64,000 bases of DNA from Amycolatopsis sacchari (GTDB taxonomy: Bacteria; Actinomycetota; Actinomycetes; Mycobacteriales; Pseudonocardiaceae): assembly GCF_900114035.1 (NCBI RefSeq), contig NZ_FORP01000009.1, forward strand, positions 62,001 to 126,000. Reading direction: 5' to 3'. Every line of letters starts with the position of its first letter. The stretch's first letter is position 1. A program made the position numbers and the translations under genes. Below are positions 16,549-25,120 of the stretch, one piece after another. A model generated the notes under the pieces. The model searched no databases. It was given only the letters and a program-made list of their open reading frames with translations, and was not told the DNA's origin.

Positions 16549-16590
16549 TTGTCGTGGCCCTGGCAGTCCTACGACAACGGGACGACTGCC
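16549..16590. promoter_or_regulatory. Overlapping inverted repeats between MmyB regulator and SDR
   Basis: Two interlocked perfect 7-bp inverted repeats lie in the 102-bp divergent region: TTGTCGT...ACGACAA (16549-16555 and 16571-16577) and GGCAGTC...GACTGCC (16562-16568 and 16584-16590). The position suits operators for the MmyB regulator acting on itself and on the SDR gene. Binding is an inference from position and symmetry only. Confidence 0.45.
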
Positions 16591-16621
16591 TGCGGCACGG
16601 CCGTCCTCGCAGGCTGGGGGC

Positions 16622-17527
16622 ATGACCGAACCAGGAACCGTGTTGATCACCGGCCCCACCCGCAACCTCGGGCGCCACGCCGCGCTGGCGATGGCCGAGC
16701 GCAAACCTGACCTGCTGCTCGTCGGCCGCCCCGGACGCGACCTCACCGCGGTCGCCGAGGAGGCCCGTGCGCGGGGCGCCGGCGTCCGCGAGATCGGCTG
16801 CGACCTGTCGAGCCTCGCCGACGTCCGCGCCGCCGCGGCGACCGTGCGCGACCTGCTCGCCAGCGGTGCCGTGCGGCCACTGCGCGCACTGGTCGCCAAC
16901 GCGGGCATGAGCACGGGCGACACCCGGCACGCCTCCGCCGACGGCTACGAGCTGACCTTCGCCGTCAACTACCTCGCCCACGCCCAGCTCATCGGCGACC
17001 TGCTCGGCTCGTTCACCGCCCCCGCGCGGATCGTGCTGCTCGGCTCGAACACCTACCACGCGAACTTCTGGCGCAAGCTGATGAAGGTGCCCGAAGCCCA
17101 GTGGGCCGATCCCGTCGAACTCGCCCGCCCGGCCACCGGCACGCCCGGCGTCGCCTACTCGAACGCGAAACTCGCGGTCCTGTACTACGCCCACGAACTG
17201 CAGCGGCGCGTCGGGGACGGGATCAACGTGGCCGTGTTCGAACCGGGCTTCATGCCGGGGACCGCGCTGGGCCGCAACGCTCCCCCGGCGTTGCAGGCGA
17301 TGGGCCGTGCGATGGGCCGGATGCCCGGCGTGTCCACGCCACAACGCTCGGGACCGCTGCTGGCCGCGGTGGCCCTCGACGAGAAGTGGGCACACCTGCG
17401 CGACGGCGCTTTCGTGGTCAAGACCAAGGTGACCGACGTGCACCCGATGGCCCAGGACCGCGACAGGGAGCGCCGGCTGTGGGAGGCCACGGCTGAGCTG
17501 CTGGCACGTTCGGGCGCGCGGGGTTAG
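16622..17527 (+). CDS. Short-chain dehydrogenase/reductase
   Basis: A 301-residue SDR. The nucleotide-binding segment reads LITGPTRNLGRHAALAMAERKP, the structural NAG motif appears as VANAGMS, and the catalytic YxxxK is YSNAK. It most resembles the retinol dehydrogenase/protochlorophyllide reductase-like branch, which has a long C-terminal part, and would use NAD(P)H on an unknown hydroxy or keto substrate. The ATG at 16622 sits just before the Rossmann fold. It is divergent from an MmyB-type regulator with inverted repeats between them, so it is probably that regulator's target. The decayed LysR gene begins 9 bp after its stop. Confidence 0.87.
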   Translation: MTEPGTVLITGPTRNLGRHAALAMAERKPDLLLVGRPGRDLTAVAEEARARGAGVREIGCDLSSLADVRAAAATVRDLLASGAVRPLRALVANAGMSTGDTRHASADGYELTFAVNYLAHAQLIGDLLGSFTAPARIVLLGSNTYHANFWRKLMKVPEAQWADPVELARPATGTPGVAYSNAKLAVLYYAHELQRRVGDGINVAVFEPGFMPGTALGRNAPPALQAMGRAMGRMPGVSTPQRSGPLLAAVALDEKWAHLRDGAFVVKTKVTDVHPMAQDRDRERRLWEATAELLARSGARG

Positions 17528-17535
17528 TTTCCGCG

Positions 17536-17825
17536 TGTGGAGTTGCGCCAGTTGGAGTGCTTCGTCGCCGTCGTGGAGGAGTCCAGCTTCACGCGCGCGG
17601 CGGCCCGGCTGCACGTTCGGCAGCGGATTCCACCGCGAGCACCGGTTCGCCGGGGCTCATCGCCGAGTTGACCGAGGGCGGCTCAACCTCGATTCCCGGC
17701 CCGCCCCCGGCGGCGCGAAGCGACGTGGCGATCGCCGAGCTGACCAGTAGGTCCTTTGTGGACTCCCCGTCCGGGCGTTCGCCGCCGCCGGGTCGCCTAC
17801 TTCACCACCGACGGCGGTTCTGAGG
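17536..17825 (+). pseudogene. LysR-family regulator, decayed remnant
   Basis: The 5' end encodes a perfect LysR start from GTG 17536, VELRQLECFVAVVEESSFTR then AAARLHV, and is preceded by TAGTTT 6 nt upstream as for a leaderless gene. The frame then breaks off. Fragments of the family's effector domain survive in different frames within the next 200 bp: ELTSRSFVDSPSG (about 17737-17775), RAFAAAG (about 17776-17796) and RVAYFTTDGGS (about 17790-17822). These correspond in order to the LysR pattern FVDFP-G, aFaaaG and RxVAYEVTD. Most of the gene, including the helix-turn-helix end and linker, is deleted. It cannot encode a working regulator. Confidence 0.75.
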
Positions 17826-17842
17826 GCTCCTACGGGAAGCGG

Positions 17843-18634
17843 TCACTTCCCGCCGCCCGGCTCGGACATCTTGCGAGCCAGCTTGGTGTTCAAGGTGTCC
17901 GGGCTGTGCTGCGCGACGGTGGACTGGACCTTGTTCCGCGCACCGGTGACGACGTGGTCCTTGCCCGCCATCAGCGCCTCGTAGCCCTCCTTCGCGACCT
18001 CGGCGGCGTCGTCCTTCGGGCCGGTGGCGATGCGGGTGTCCTCCATGCCCGCGCGCGTGAAGAACTCCGTGTCGGTCGGGCCGGGCATGAGCGCGGTCAC
18101 GGTGACGCCGGTGTCCTTCAGCTCCTCCCGCAGCGCCTGCGCGAACGAGCCCACGAACGCCTTCGACGCGTGGTAGACCGACTGGAACGGGCCCGGCAGG
18201 CTCGCCGCGATCGAGGACGTGAACAACACGCGCCCGCCGCCCTGCTCGACCATGCGCGGCAGCAGGAGCTTCGCGAGGTGGACGGTGGAGCGCACGTTGA
18301 GGTCCACGATGGTCAGCTGGTCCTCCAGGCTCCCGCCGTCGGTGAAGGACCCGCCGACGCCGACACCGGCGTTCAAGGCCAGCGCCTGCACCGGCCTGCC
18401 GCCGAGGTGCCCGGCGAGTTCCTCGACGCCCTCCGGTTTCGCGAGGTCCACGCGCACGGCCTCCACCCGGGCGCCCAGTTTCGCCACCTCCTCCCGCGCG
18501 CCGTCGAGTTCGGGGTTCTCGGCGGCGATGACGAGGTCGAACCCGTGCTGGGCGAACTGCTTCGCCAGCTCCAGCCCGATCCCGGTGGAGGCTCCTGTCA
18601 CGACTGCCAGTGGCTTGCTCGTGGTGTCCGTCAT
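17843..18634 (-). CDS. Short-chain dehydrogenase/reductase
   Basis: A 263-residue classical SDR. VVTGASTGIGLELAKQFA is the cofactor-binding loop, LALNAGVGVGG replaces the usual NNAG, and the catalytic triad is visible as FTSSIAAS and YHASK. It is predicted to be an NAD(P)-dependent oxidoreductase of unknown substrate. It faces the decayed LysR gene, whose remnant ends 18 bp away. The C-terminal ~40 residues (KDHVVTGARNKVQSTVAQ onward) are typical of this actinobacterial subgroup. The ATG at 18634 is the only reasonable start. Confidence 0.88.
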   Translation of the reverse strand: MTDTTSKPLAVVTGASTGIGLELAKQFAQHGFDLVIAAENPELDGAREEVAKLGARVEAVRVDLAKPEGVEELAGHLGGRPVQALALNAGVGVGGSFTDGGSLEDQLTIVDLNVRSTVHLAKLLLPRMVEQGGGRVLFTSSIAASLPGPFQSVYHASKAFVGSFAQALREELKDTGVTVTALMPGPTDTEFFTRAGMEDTRIATGPKDDAAEVAKEGYEALMAGKDHVVTGARNKVQSTVAQHSPDTLNTKLARKMSEPGGGK

Positions 18635-18800
18635 AGCGGCAGGGGTACCCGGCCCCGACGGGCCAAACGCGGAGGGGATATCCGCTCACCGCTCGTGACG
18701 ATCCGCCCGGCCTGTGCTGACTGTCCGTGTTTTTACCCGGGGTTCCCGCTGGTCGCCCGATCCCGGCGGGGAATCGCTGTGCGCGATCGGGGATGGGCCT

Positions 18801-18806
18801 TACACT
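18801..18806 (+). promoter_or_regulatory. Putative -10 element (TACACT) of the decayed LigD-type gene
   Basis: TACACT is followed after 5 nt by GTG 18812, the same spacing as at several leaderless genes in this window. It lies in front of the broken polymerase-domain gene and is probably a relic of its promoter. Confidence 0.35.
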
Positions 18807-18811
18807 GGAAC

Positions 18812-19260
18812 GTGAGCGAGCGGGAAACCGCTTTCTCACCGGACCCGCCCAGCGCCCAACCTCCCCCCTCGGGGCGCTGTGGCGCAGAGTGGTCCCTGGC
18901 GGGCTCCCCTGCCCCGCCGGGGGCCACCCCCTCCCTCCCGCGCACCCGGGGAACGCGGTGTCCAATTCGGACAGGGTGCGCCATCCCGGGCTCGTGAACG
19001 ACCTGCCGCTGGAGCCGCACGTTCCGCAGTGGACGGTCGATCCCGGGGACGTACCGCGCAACCCGGCCCTGCCGCGACGAGCCCGCGCGGTGGCTGGCGG
19101 AGCTGCTGACCGTGGACGGGTTCACGCCGTTCCCGAAGACCAGCGGCTCGAAGGGGCTCCAGCTCTACTGCGCGATCCGCAGCCGCCGCCCGGAGGCGGC
19201 GGCGGAGCACGCGCAGTCGCTCGCCGAGCGGCCGAGCACCGGAGCGCGTCGTCGCGGGGA
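18812..19260 (+). pseudogene. LigD-type DNA polymerase (primase-like) domain remnant
   Basis: Pieces of the NHEJ polymerase family survive in two frames. In the first, about 18955-19066, VSNSDRVRHPGL corresponds to the usual VSNPDKVLFP start, and EPHVPQWTVDPGDVPRNP resembles the later core. In the second, about 19076-19245, DEPARWLAELLTVDGFTPFP then KTSGSKGLQLYCAI and RPEAAAEHAQSLAER is very close to the conserved region around the KTSGxKGLH motif. Long segments in between, including the metal-binding DLDP motif, are missing, and the frame shifts near 19070. A GTG at 18812 with an upstream TACACT may be the original start. This is a clear relic of a ligD-like or prim-pol gene. Confidence 0.72.
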
Positions 19261-19500
19261 CCTCGGCGACCTGTTCGCCGCACTGCCCGAGACGCAGGCG
19301 CCCTGCCCCGGCAGCCGCGAGAAAGCGCGTCCCCGGAGGCCTCCCTACCGCAGCGCCTCCGCGCCCGCGCGACAGCCTGCCGGACCTCGGCCACCCGTTC
19401 GCCGCACTGCCCGAGACGCAGGCGCCCCTGCCCCGGCGGCGCCGAGAAAGCGCTTTCCCGCGAGCCGGACAGCCTCCCGCTACCGCAGCGCCTCCGGGGC
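19261..19500. repeat. Two imperfect tandem copies (~125 bp) that include the 3' end of the isochorismatase-like gene
   Basis: Copy 1 starts at 19261 and copy 2 at 19385. Both begin CCTCGG(C/G)... and share GTTCGCCGCACTGCCCGAGA followed by CGCAGGCGCCC. Both end with TACCGCAGCGCCTCC (19346-19360 and 19481-19495), which on the minus strand is the last codons and stop of the isochorismatase-like gene. The offset grows from 124 to 135 bp through small indels. So the 3' end of that gene and its downstream flank were duplicated next to the LigD remnant. Confidence 0.7.
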
Positions 19501-20064
19501 CGCGACGCACCCCGCCGTCGTCAGCTCCAGGTTCGCCAGCGACGCGGCGTGCGTGGTCTCGTCCGCGGCCGTCACGCAATCGCTCACGACGTGGACCGTG
19601 AAACCGAGGTCGGTGGCGTGACGCGCGGTCTGCTCGACGGTCAGGTTGGTCGCCACACCGGTGATCAGCAGCGTGTCCACCCCCTGCGCGCGCAGGGACT
19701 CCGCGAGCCCGTTGCCGGCGAGCCCGGACAGCTTCTGGTTGTCCACCACCGCGCTCGCCAGCCCCGCCATCTCCGGGATCAGCTGCGCACCGGGCGCGCT
19801 GGGCCGGAACGCCTCCTGCGCCTCCCCCACGGCCCGCATGAACCCCGTGTTGCGCACCAGCTGCCCCTCCCCCTCGGGCACGGTGAAGCGGGTGAACACG
19901 ACCGGCACCCCGGCCTCGCGCGCCGCGCGGTGGAACCGGACCGCCCTGCCGACCACCCCGCTGCGCGCGACCGGCTCGCCGAGCAGGCCGCCGAAGAAGC
20001 CGTCCGGGGAGATGACGTTGACCTGCCAGTGCAGTGCCAGCACCGCGCGCGACCGTTCTGCCAT
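19480..20064 (-). CDS. Isochorismatase-fold protein lacking the catalytic Cys and Asp
   Basis: A 194-residue protein with the isochorismatase-like cysteine hydrolase fold. It carries the conserved cis-peptide region LLITGVATNLTVEQTARHA, followed by VVSDCVTAAD. Two of the three catalytic residues are changed. The usual ALLVIDxQ aspartate is replaced in AVLALHWQ, and the usual TNxCVE cysteine is Thr in TNLTVE. A lysine persists in DNQKLSG but its alignment is uncertain. The protein is therefore unlikely to hydrolyse like nicotinamidase or isochorismatase, and may be a binding protein or follow another chemistry. The reading frame and codon use are intact, so it is expressed rather than obviously decaying. 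Confidence 0.82.
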   Translation of the reverse strand: MAERSRAVLALHWQVNVISPDGFFGGLLGEPVARSGVVGRAVRFHRAAREAGVPVVFTRFTVPEGEGQLVRNTGFMRAVGEAQEAFRPSAPGAQLIPEMAGLASAVVDNQKLSGLAGNGLAESLRAQGVDTLLITGVATNLTVEQTARHATDLGFTVHVVSDCVTAADETTHAASLANLELTTAGCVAAPEALR

Positions 20065-20338
20065 GTCCCGATTTTGGCACGACCGGCGGCACGCGGAAAA
20101 GAAACCACCTTCGCGACCATTTCGGAAACTGCTTTCACATTGCGCCGTACGGCGGCGGCGACACGGCCATCAGGACGTATGGGAAAACGAATTCTCCGAG
20201 AGCACCCCAAGTATTCGGGATAGCGCTTTCCGTGGTCAACACCTGCCCAGGTAGGACAGTTAGTTGATCACTCGTCACACACAGGGGCGAAGCCGGGTAA
20301 ACCGAATATTTCGATTTACCGCGGAGGGGTTTGAACAC

Positions 20339-20367
20339 TTGACAAGATCGGCCCGGTGCGGTTGTCT
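20339..20367 (+). promoter_or_regulatory. Putative promoter of the conservon operon
   Basis: A consensus -35 TTGACA (20339-20344) is followed after 17 bp by TTGTCT (20362-20367), a poor but acceptable -10. The ~350-bp region upstream of the operon is lower in GC than its surroundings. Transcription from here would start downstream of the GTG at 20356, which argues for the ATG at 20422 as the cvnA start. Confidence 0.4.
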
Positions 20368-20421
20368 CCTACGCGCTTCGCTGCACCTGAGGGCACTCTT
20401 TCGAATCGAGCGGCACCGAAT

Positions 20422-22716
20422 ATGGAACGAACCGCGGCCTGGCCACCGGGTGGCTGGAGTCTCCGGACCAAGATCTCCGTCGTCCTGCTGCTGCCGGTCG
20501 TCGTCGCGTTGACGCTCGCCGGCACGCGCATCCAGGGCGAGCTGGACCAGGCCAGCAGGCTGTCCGCGGTCCGCGACCAGCTGCCGGTCGTGCAGGGCGT
20601 CGCCGACCTCGGCGACCTGGTGGACCAGGAGATGGTGGCCACCGCCGCCGCCAGCCCCGGCACCACCCCGACCGCCGAGATCGACGCGGTCGACTCGAAG
20701 GTCACCGCCGTCCAGCGCGACGCCGACTTCGCGCACCTGCCGGCCGAAACCGGCCGCGCGCTCAACACGGCGCTCGGCAGGCTGTCGGGCCTGCGCACGG
20801 CGAACGCGGGTGGCGACCCGGTGGGCACCACCGCCGGGTACCGCGACATCGTCTACGCGCTCGCCGACATCGTGCCGTCGATCATCGAGGGCGCGGGCAA
20901 CACCGACCTCAACGGCACCGCCGACACCGCCCGCGCGCTGGTCCAGCTGCGCACGACGCTCGCGGTGCAGGAGGCGCTGCTGCGCTCGATCCGGCCCGGC
21001 TCGGCCGACCAGGCGGTGCTCGCGGCCGCGGCGCAGGCGTCGGCCGAGGAGTCGGTCATCCGCGGGCAGGTCCAGCGGACGCTCAACCCGGCCCAGCTGA
21101 GCCGGTTCACGGCCGCGACGACGTCGGCCACCGACCGCCGCGCGCTGCTGCAGTCGTCGCTCGCGACCGAACGGCGGGCCGAGCTGAGCGGGCTGCTGCT
21201 GCCGATCGCGACCGAGAGCGCCGGGCTGGGCGACCTGGTCACCGAGACCTTCGCCATCCTCACCGACACGATCACCACGCAGACCGAGGACAGCCGCTCC
21301 GCCGCGCTGCGGGACGCCGCGCTCGTGATGGGTGCGCTGCTCGCCGCGCTCGCCGTGGCACTGCTGATGGCGCGTTCGCTGCTGTCGCCGATGCGGCGGC
21401 TGCACGCGGCGGCGCTGTCGGCCGCGCACGAGCAGCTGCCCGAGACGATCGAGCGGGTGCACCGCGGCGAGGAGGTGTCGTGGCAGTCGGTCGAGCCGGT
21501 GGGCATCAAGACCGGCGAGGAGATCGGCCAGCTGGCGCACGCCTTCGACGACATGCACCGCCAGGCGGTCCGGCTCGCCGGTGAGCAGGCGGAGCTGCGC
21601 AAGCAGGTCAGCGAGATGTTCATGACGCTCGCGCGGCGCAGCCAGTCGATGGTGGAGCTGCAGCTGACGGTGCTGGAAGGCCTGGAGTCCCAGGAACGGG
21701 ACCCGCAGCGGCTCGACGAGCTGTTCCGGCTCGACCACCTCGCCACGCGCCTGCGCCGCAACGGCGAGAACCTGCAGGTCCTCGCGGGCGGTACGCCGGC
21801 CCGCCGGGACACCGGGCCGGTGTCGATGGTGGAACTGTTGCGCGGCGCCACTTCCGAGGTCAAGGACTACCGCCGGGTCTCGCTCGTCAACGTGCCCAAC
21901 GGCGCCGTGCGGTCGGAGGCGGCCGCCGACGTCGTGCACATCCTGGCCGAGCTGCTGGAGAACGCGACGCGGTTCTCCCCGCCCGAGGAGAAGGTGTACC
22001 TGACCGCGGACCGCGGCAGCGACGGCGGTCTGCTCGTCGAGGTCGTGGACAACGGGCTGGGCATGACGCCGGAGGACCTCGACGCGGCGAACCAGCGGCT
22101 CGGGGCCAGCGACACGGTGAGCCCCGAGACGGCCAGGCGGATGGGCCTGTTCGTGGTGGGACGGCTCGCCGCGCGGCACGGCGTGACCGTCCGGCTGCGG
22201 CCCACGATGACCGTCGCGGGGCGCACCGGCGTCACCGCGAGCGTGCACCTGCCGGGCGAGCTGATCATCGCCGACGGCACGCCGGCGAGGACCCCCGTCG
22301 CCGTCGCCGCGGTCAACGGCCACTCCTATTCCGCGCCGCCGCCCCCTCCCCCGCAGCCGCCCGCCCGCACGCCGATCTTCGAGCGGGTCGTGTCGAACTG
22401 GTTCAGCGAGCACACCCCCGACGACCAGGCCGAACAGGCACCGGCGGCCCGCAACTGGGTCACCCCCAGCGACGAGGCCCGCCGCGCGGCGGAACGCGCC
22501 GTCCAGCAACCCGCGACGGCCGTGCTCAGCCCCGCCGGCCTGCCCACCCGCAGACCCGGCGCGCAGCTCGCCCCCGGCGCCGCGCAACCCCGCCGCGGCG
22601 GCGCGGCGAAACCCGCGGACTTCCGCGACCCCGCCGCCGTCCGGAACAACCTGTCCAGGCACTACAACGGATTGCGGGCGGCGCGCCTGCGCACCGCGAA
22701 CGAGGAGAGATCGTGA
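20422..22716 (+). CDS. cvnA: Conservon sensor-kinase-like protein (CvnA)
   Basis: About 764 residues. The order is: TM helix ([15 protein letters not shown]), nitrate/nitrite-sensing-like extracellular helical domain (~40-290), second TM helix ([17 protein letters not shown]), HAMP-like region, and a GHKL ATPase with [21 protein letters not shown] and [10 protein letters not shown] proline-rich tail with six consecutive prolines and an Arg/Gly-rich end follows. Conservons are four-gene actinobacterial operons in which CvnA works with a roadblock protein, a DUF742 protein and a Ras-like GTPase at the membrane. No standard phospho-accepting histidine box is evident. The ATG at 20422 is preferred over GTG 20356 because of the promoter overlap. 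The stop overlaps cvnB as GTGA. Confidence 0.9.
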   Translation: MERTAAWPPGGWSLRTKISVVLLLPVVVALTLAGTRIQGELDQASRLSAVRDQLPVVQGVADLGDLVDQEMVATAAASPGTTPTAEIDAVDSKVTAVQRDADFAHLPAETGRALNTALGRLSGLRTANAGGDPVGTTAGYRDIVYALADIVPSIIEGAGNTDLNGTADTARALVQLRTTLAVQEALLRSIRPGSADQAVLAAAAQASAEESVIRGQVQRTLNPAQLSRFTAATTSATDRRALLQSSLATERRAELSGLLLPIATESAGLGDLVTETFAILTDTITTQTEDSRSAALRDAALVMGALLAALAVALLMARSLLSPMRRLHAAALSAAHEQLPETIERVHRGEEVSWQSVEPVGIKTGEEIGQLAHAFDDMHRQAVRLAGEQAELRKQVSEMFMTLARRSQSMVELQLTVLEGLESQERDPQRLDELFRLDHLATRLRRNGENLQVLAGGTPARRDTGPVSMVELLRGATSEVKDYRRVSLVNVPNGAVRSEAAADVVHILAELLENATRFSPPEEKVYLTADRGSDGGLLVEVVDNGLGMTPEDLDAANQRLGASDTVSPETARRMGLFVVGRLAARHGVTVRLRPTMTVAGRTGVTASVHLPGELIIADGTPARTPVAVAAVNGHSYSAPPPPPPQPPARTPIFERVVSNWFSEHTPDDQAEQAPAARNWVTPSDEARRAAERAVQQPATAVLSPAGLPTRRPGAQLAPGAAQPRRGGAAKPADFRDPAAVRNNLSRHYNGLRAARLRTANEERS

Positions 22717-23117
22717 CCCACTCACCCACCGCACCGTCCACCGGCTGGCTGGTCTCCGCGTTCACCGAGGAGGTCGCCGGCGTCGCCCACGCCGCGCTCG
22801 TCTCCGCCGACGGGCTGCTCGTGGCGGCCTCGCAGAGCCTGCCCCGCGACCGGGCCGACCAGCTGTCGGCGATCGCGTCCGGGCTCTCCAGCCTCGCGCT
22901 GGGCACCGCCGAGCTGTTCACCGCGGGCCGCGTCGTGCAGTCGGTGATCGAGATGGAGGAGGGGTTCCTGCTGCTCATGAGCGTCGGGGACGGCTCCAAC
23001 CTGGTGGTGCTGGCCAGCCCCGGCTGCGACATCGGGCTCGTCGGGTACGAGATGACGCTGCTCGTCGACCGGGTGGGCAAGATGGTCGACACACCGTTGC
23101 GGCAGGCCGGACCGTGA
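22713..23117 (+). CDS. cvnB: Roadblock/LC7 domain protein (CvnB)
   Basis: 134 residues forming a single roadblock/LC7 domain ([18 protein letters not shown], then [19 protein letters not shown]). In conservons CvnB is the MglB-like partner of the small GTPase CvnD and also contacts the kinase-like CvnA. The GTG start overlaps the cvnA stop by 4 bp, and the stop overlaps cvnC in the same way, showing tight translational coupling through the operon. Confidence 0.93.
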   Translation: MTHSPTAPSTGWLVSAFTEEVAGVAHAALVSADGLLVAASQSLPRDRADQLSAIASGLSSLALGTAELFTAGRVVQSVIEMEEGFLLLMSVGDGSNLVVLASPGCDIGLVGYEMTLLVDRVGKMVDTPLRQAGP

Positions 23118-23476
23118 GTGATCAGGGCAGGCCGGGGCCGTCGCTGGCCCGGCCGTACGCCTGGACCGAGGGCCGCACCCGGCCCGCGGTCGAACTGGCC
23201 ATCGAGGCGTTGGTCCAGACCACTCCGGAGGGTCAGTCGGTGCCGTTCAACCGGGCCAGCCCGCTGTCGGTGGTGACCCAGCTGTGCCTGCAACCTCGGT
23301 CGATGGCCGAGATCGCGGCGTACATGTCCGTGCCCCTGCAGGTGGTCCGGGTGCTCGTTGCCGACCTGCTCGCGTCGGGCTGGGTCATCGTGCGGGACAC
23401 TCTGTCCGAGCACGCAACCTGGGACGAGCGACACGACCTGCTGGAAAGGGTCCTCAGTGGACTACGCACACTCTGA
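23114..23476 (+). CDS. cvnC: DUF742 protein (CvnC)
   Basis: 120 residues of the DUF742 family, recognisable by [12 protein letters not shown] and a winged-helix-like segment, [20 protein letters not shown]. It is always the third gene of conservons; its exact role is not settled. It starts with GTG overlapping the cvnB stop and ends 20 bp inside cvnD. Confidence 0.93.
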   Translation: MSDQGRPGPSLARPYAWTEGRTRPAVELAIEALVQTTPEGQSVPFNRASPLSVVTQLCLQPRSMAEIAAYMSVPLQVVRVLVADLLASGWVIVRDTLSEHATWDERHDLLERVLSGLRTL

Positions 23477-24038
23477 CCGCGCGCAGGGCATCACCTCCGC
23501 GAAGATCATCGTCGCCGGCGGCTTCGGCGCGGGCAAGACCACGTTCGTCGGGGCACTGTCGGAGATCGTGCCCCTGCGCACCGAGGCGGTGATGACCGCC
23601 GCGTCGGCGGGCATCGACGAGCTGACCGCCGTGCCGGAGAAGGCCACCACCACCGTCGCCATGGACTTCGGCCGGATCACCCTCGCCGACGACCTCGTGC
23701 TGTACCTGTTCGGCACGCCGGGCCAGCACCGGTTCTGGTTCATGTGGGACGACCTCGTGCGCGGCGCCATCGGCGCGGTGGTGCTCGTGGACACCCGGCG
23801 GCTGGCGGACAGCTTCCCCGCGATCGACTTCTTCGAGTCGCGCGGGCTGCCGTTCATCGTGGCGGTCAACGAGTTCGACGGCCTGCGCAGGCACTCGCTG
23901 GAGGACGTCCGCGACGCGCTCGCCGTCGGCCCCGGCGTCCCCGTGATCACCTGCGACGCCCGCTCGGCCGACTCGACGAAACAGGCGCTGATCACGGCCA
24001 CCGAACACGCGATGACCAGGCTCACCGCGGCGACCTGA
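23457..24038 (+). CDS. cvnD: Ras-like GTPase (CvnD)
   Basis: 193 residues. Walker A is GGFGAGKTTFVG, the switch/Walker B region includes FGTPGQHRFWFMW, and the base-recognition motif appears as VNEFDG in place of NKxD. This is the conservon GTPase that, with CvnB, forms an MglA/MglB-like switch. GTG 23457 is preferred over longer starts: GGAAAGGG lies about 6 nt upstream and the N-terminus [18 protein letters not shown] matches the family. The start lies inside the end of cvnC. Confidence 0.92.
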   Translation: MDYAHSDRAQGITSAKIIVAGGFGAGKTTFVGALSEIVPLRTEAVMTAASAGIDELTAVPEKATTTVAMDFGRITLADDLVLYLFGTPGQHRFWFMWDDLVRGAIGAVVLVDTRRLADSFPAIDFFESRGLPFIVAVNEFDGLRRHSLEDVRDALAVGPGVPVITCDARSADSTKQALITATEHAMTRLTAAT

Positions 24039-24054
24039 TCCCGGAGGATCCACA

Positions 24055-24831
24055 ATGGACATGGGCCACGTGCACTACTTCGTCATGGGCGACTGGCTGT
24101 TGTTCCTCGCCTACCTCACGTCGGTGGTGGGCTGCACGATCGGCCTGGCGTGCACGCTGCACGCCCGGTACGCGCTCGACACGCGCGCCCGGATGGCCTG
24201 GCTGGCGCTGGCGTCCCTGTCCATCGGTGGAGTCGGCATCTGGCTCATGCACTTCGTCGCCATGCTCGGGTTCGCCACCCCCGGCATGCCGGTGCGCTAC
24301 GACCTGTTCCGCACGGTGCTGTCCGCGGTGCTCGCGGTGGTCTCCGTGTTCGCCGGGCTGCTGGTGTTCGGGGTGCGGCCGCGGTTCGCGTGGTGGCGGC
24401 TGATCGTGGGCGGGGTGCTCACCGGCCTGGCCGTGAACCTCATGCACTACTCGGGCATGTGGGCGCTGGAGATCAAGGGCACGATCAGCTACGACGCGTG
24501 GCTGGTGGTGCTGTCCGTGGTCATCGCGGTCGTCGCGGCGACGGCGGCGCTGTGGTTCACCGTCGCCGTCGACAAGCCGCTGCACCGGCTCGCCGCGGGG
24601 CTCGTCGCGGGCGTGGCCGTGACGGGGATGCACTACACCGGCATGGCCGCGATGCGGGTGCACCTGGACATGTCCGCGCCGGACCCGTCCGGCGTCGAGG
24701 TGTTCTCGTTCCTGTTCCCGGTGTTCGTGCTGGCGGCGCTGGTGCTCGCGGTGCCGATCTGCGCCGTGCTCATGGCGCCGGCGCCCGGTTCGCGCCGTCC
24801 CGCGCCACCGAAGGTCGGCCAGCCGGTCTGA
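24055..24831 (+). CDS. MHYT-domain integral membrane protein
   Basis: 258 residues with seven predicted TM helices and three copies of the MHYT-type motif, LMHFVAM, LMHYSGM and GMHYTGM, in alternate helices. MHYT domains are thought to bind copper and sense O2, CO or NO. Unlike the better-known members there is no attached GGDEF/EAL or kinase domain, so any signal must pass to another protein. It starts 16 bp after cvnD with a good GGAGG ribosome site and is very probably the fifth gene of the conservon operon. A sensor role feeding the CvnA-D module is an inference. The 274 bp after it show no gene. Confidence 0.9.
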   Translation: MDMGHVHYFVMGDWLLFLAYLTSVVGCTIGLACTLHARYALDTRARMAWLALASLSIGGVGIWLMHFVAMLGFATPGMPVRYDLFRTVLSAVLAVVSVFAGLLVFGVRPRFAWWRLIVGGVLTGLAVNLMHYSGMWALEIKGTISYDAWLVVLSVVIAVVAATAALWFTVAVDKPLHRLAAGLVAGVAVTGMHYTGMAAMRVHLDMSAPDPSGVEVFSFLFPVFVLAALVLAVPICAVLMAPAPGSRRPAPPKVGQPV

Positions 24832-25120
24832 CCGGCACCTGCGAAGACTGCCCGACGTACCCGGAAAGCGTGTCCGTTGAGGCACTTCCGGCCCACCGGG
24901 TGAACCGGCTCCAGCCGGGTCCCGTCCCATCGTCGGTGAACGCTGCCCGACGACGAGCTGTGATCACCGTCTCCCGCCGGTCAGGTGCTCGACAGCGGGC
25001 GTCGCGGCGCGGAGACTGAAGAACGAACAGGCGAAACTCGCCGTCAACGGTTCACCATGCGGGGGGCCGGCGGTTCTGTCCAGTTGTTTTCGGCTTCTGC
25101 GAAAGGTGACACGAGCGTCG

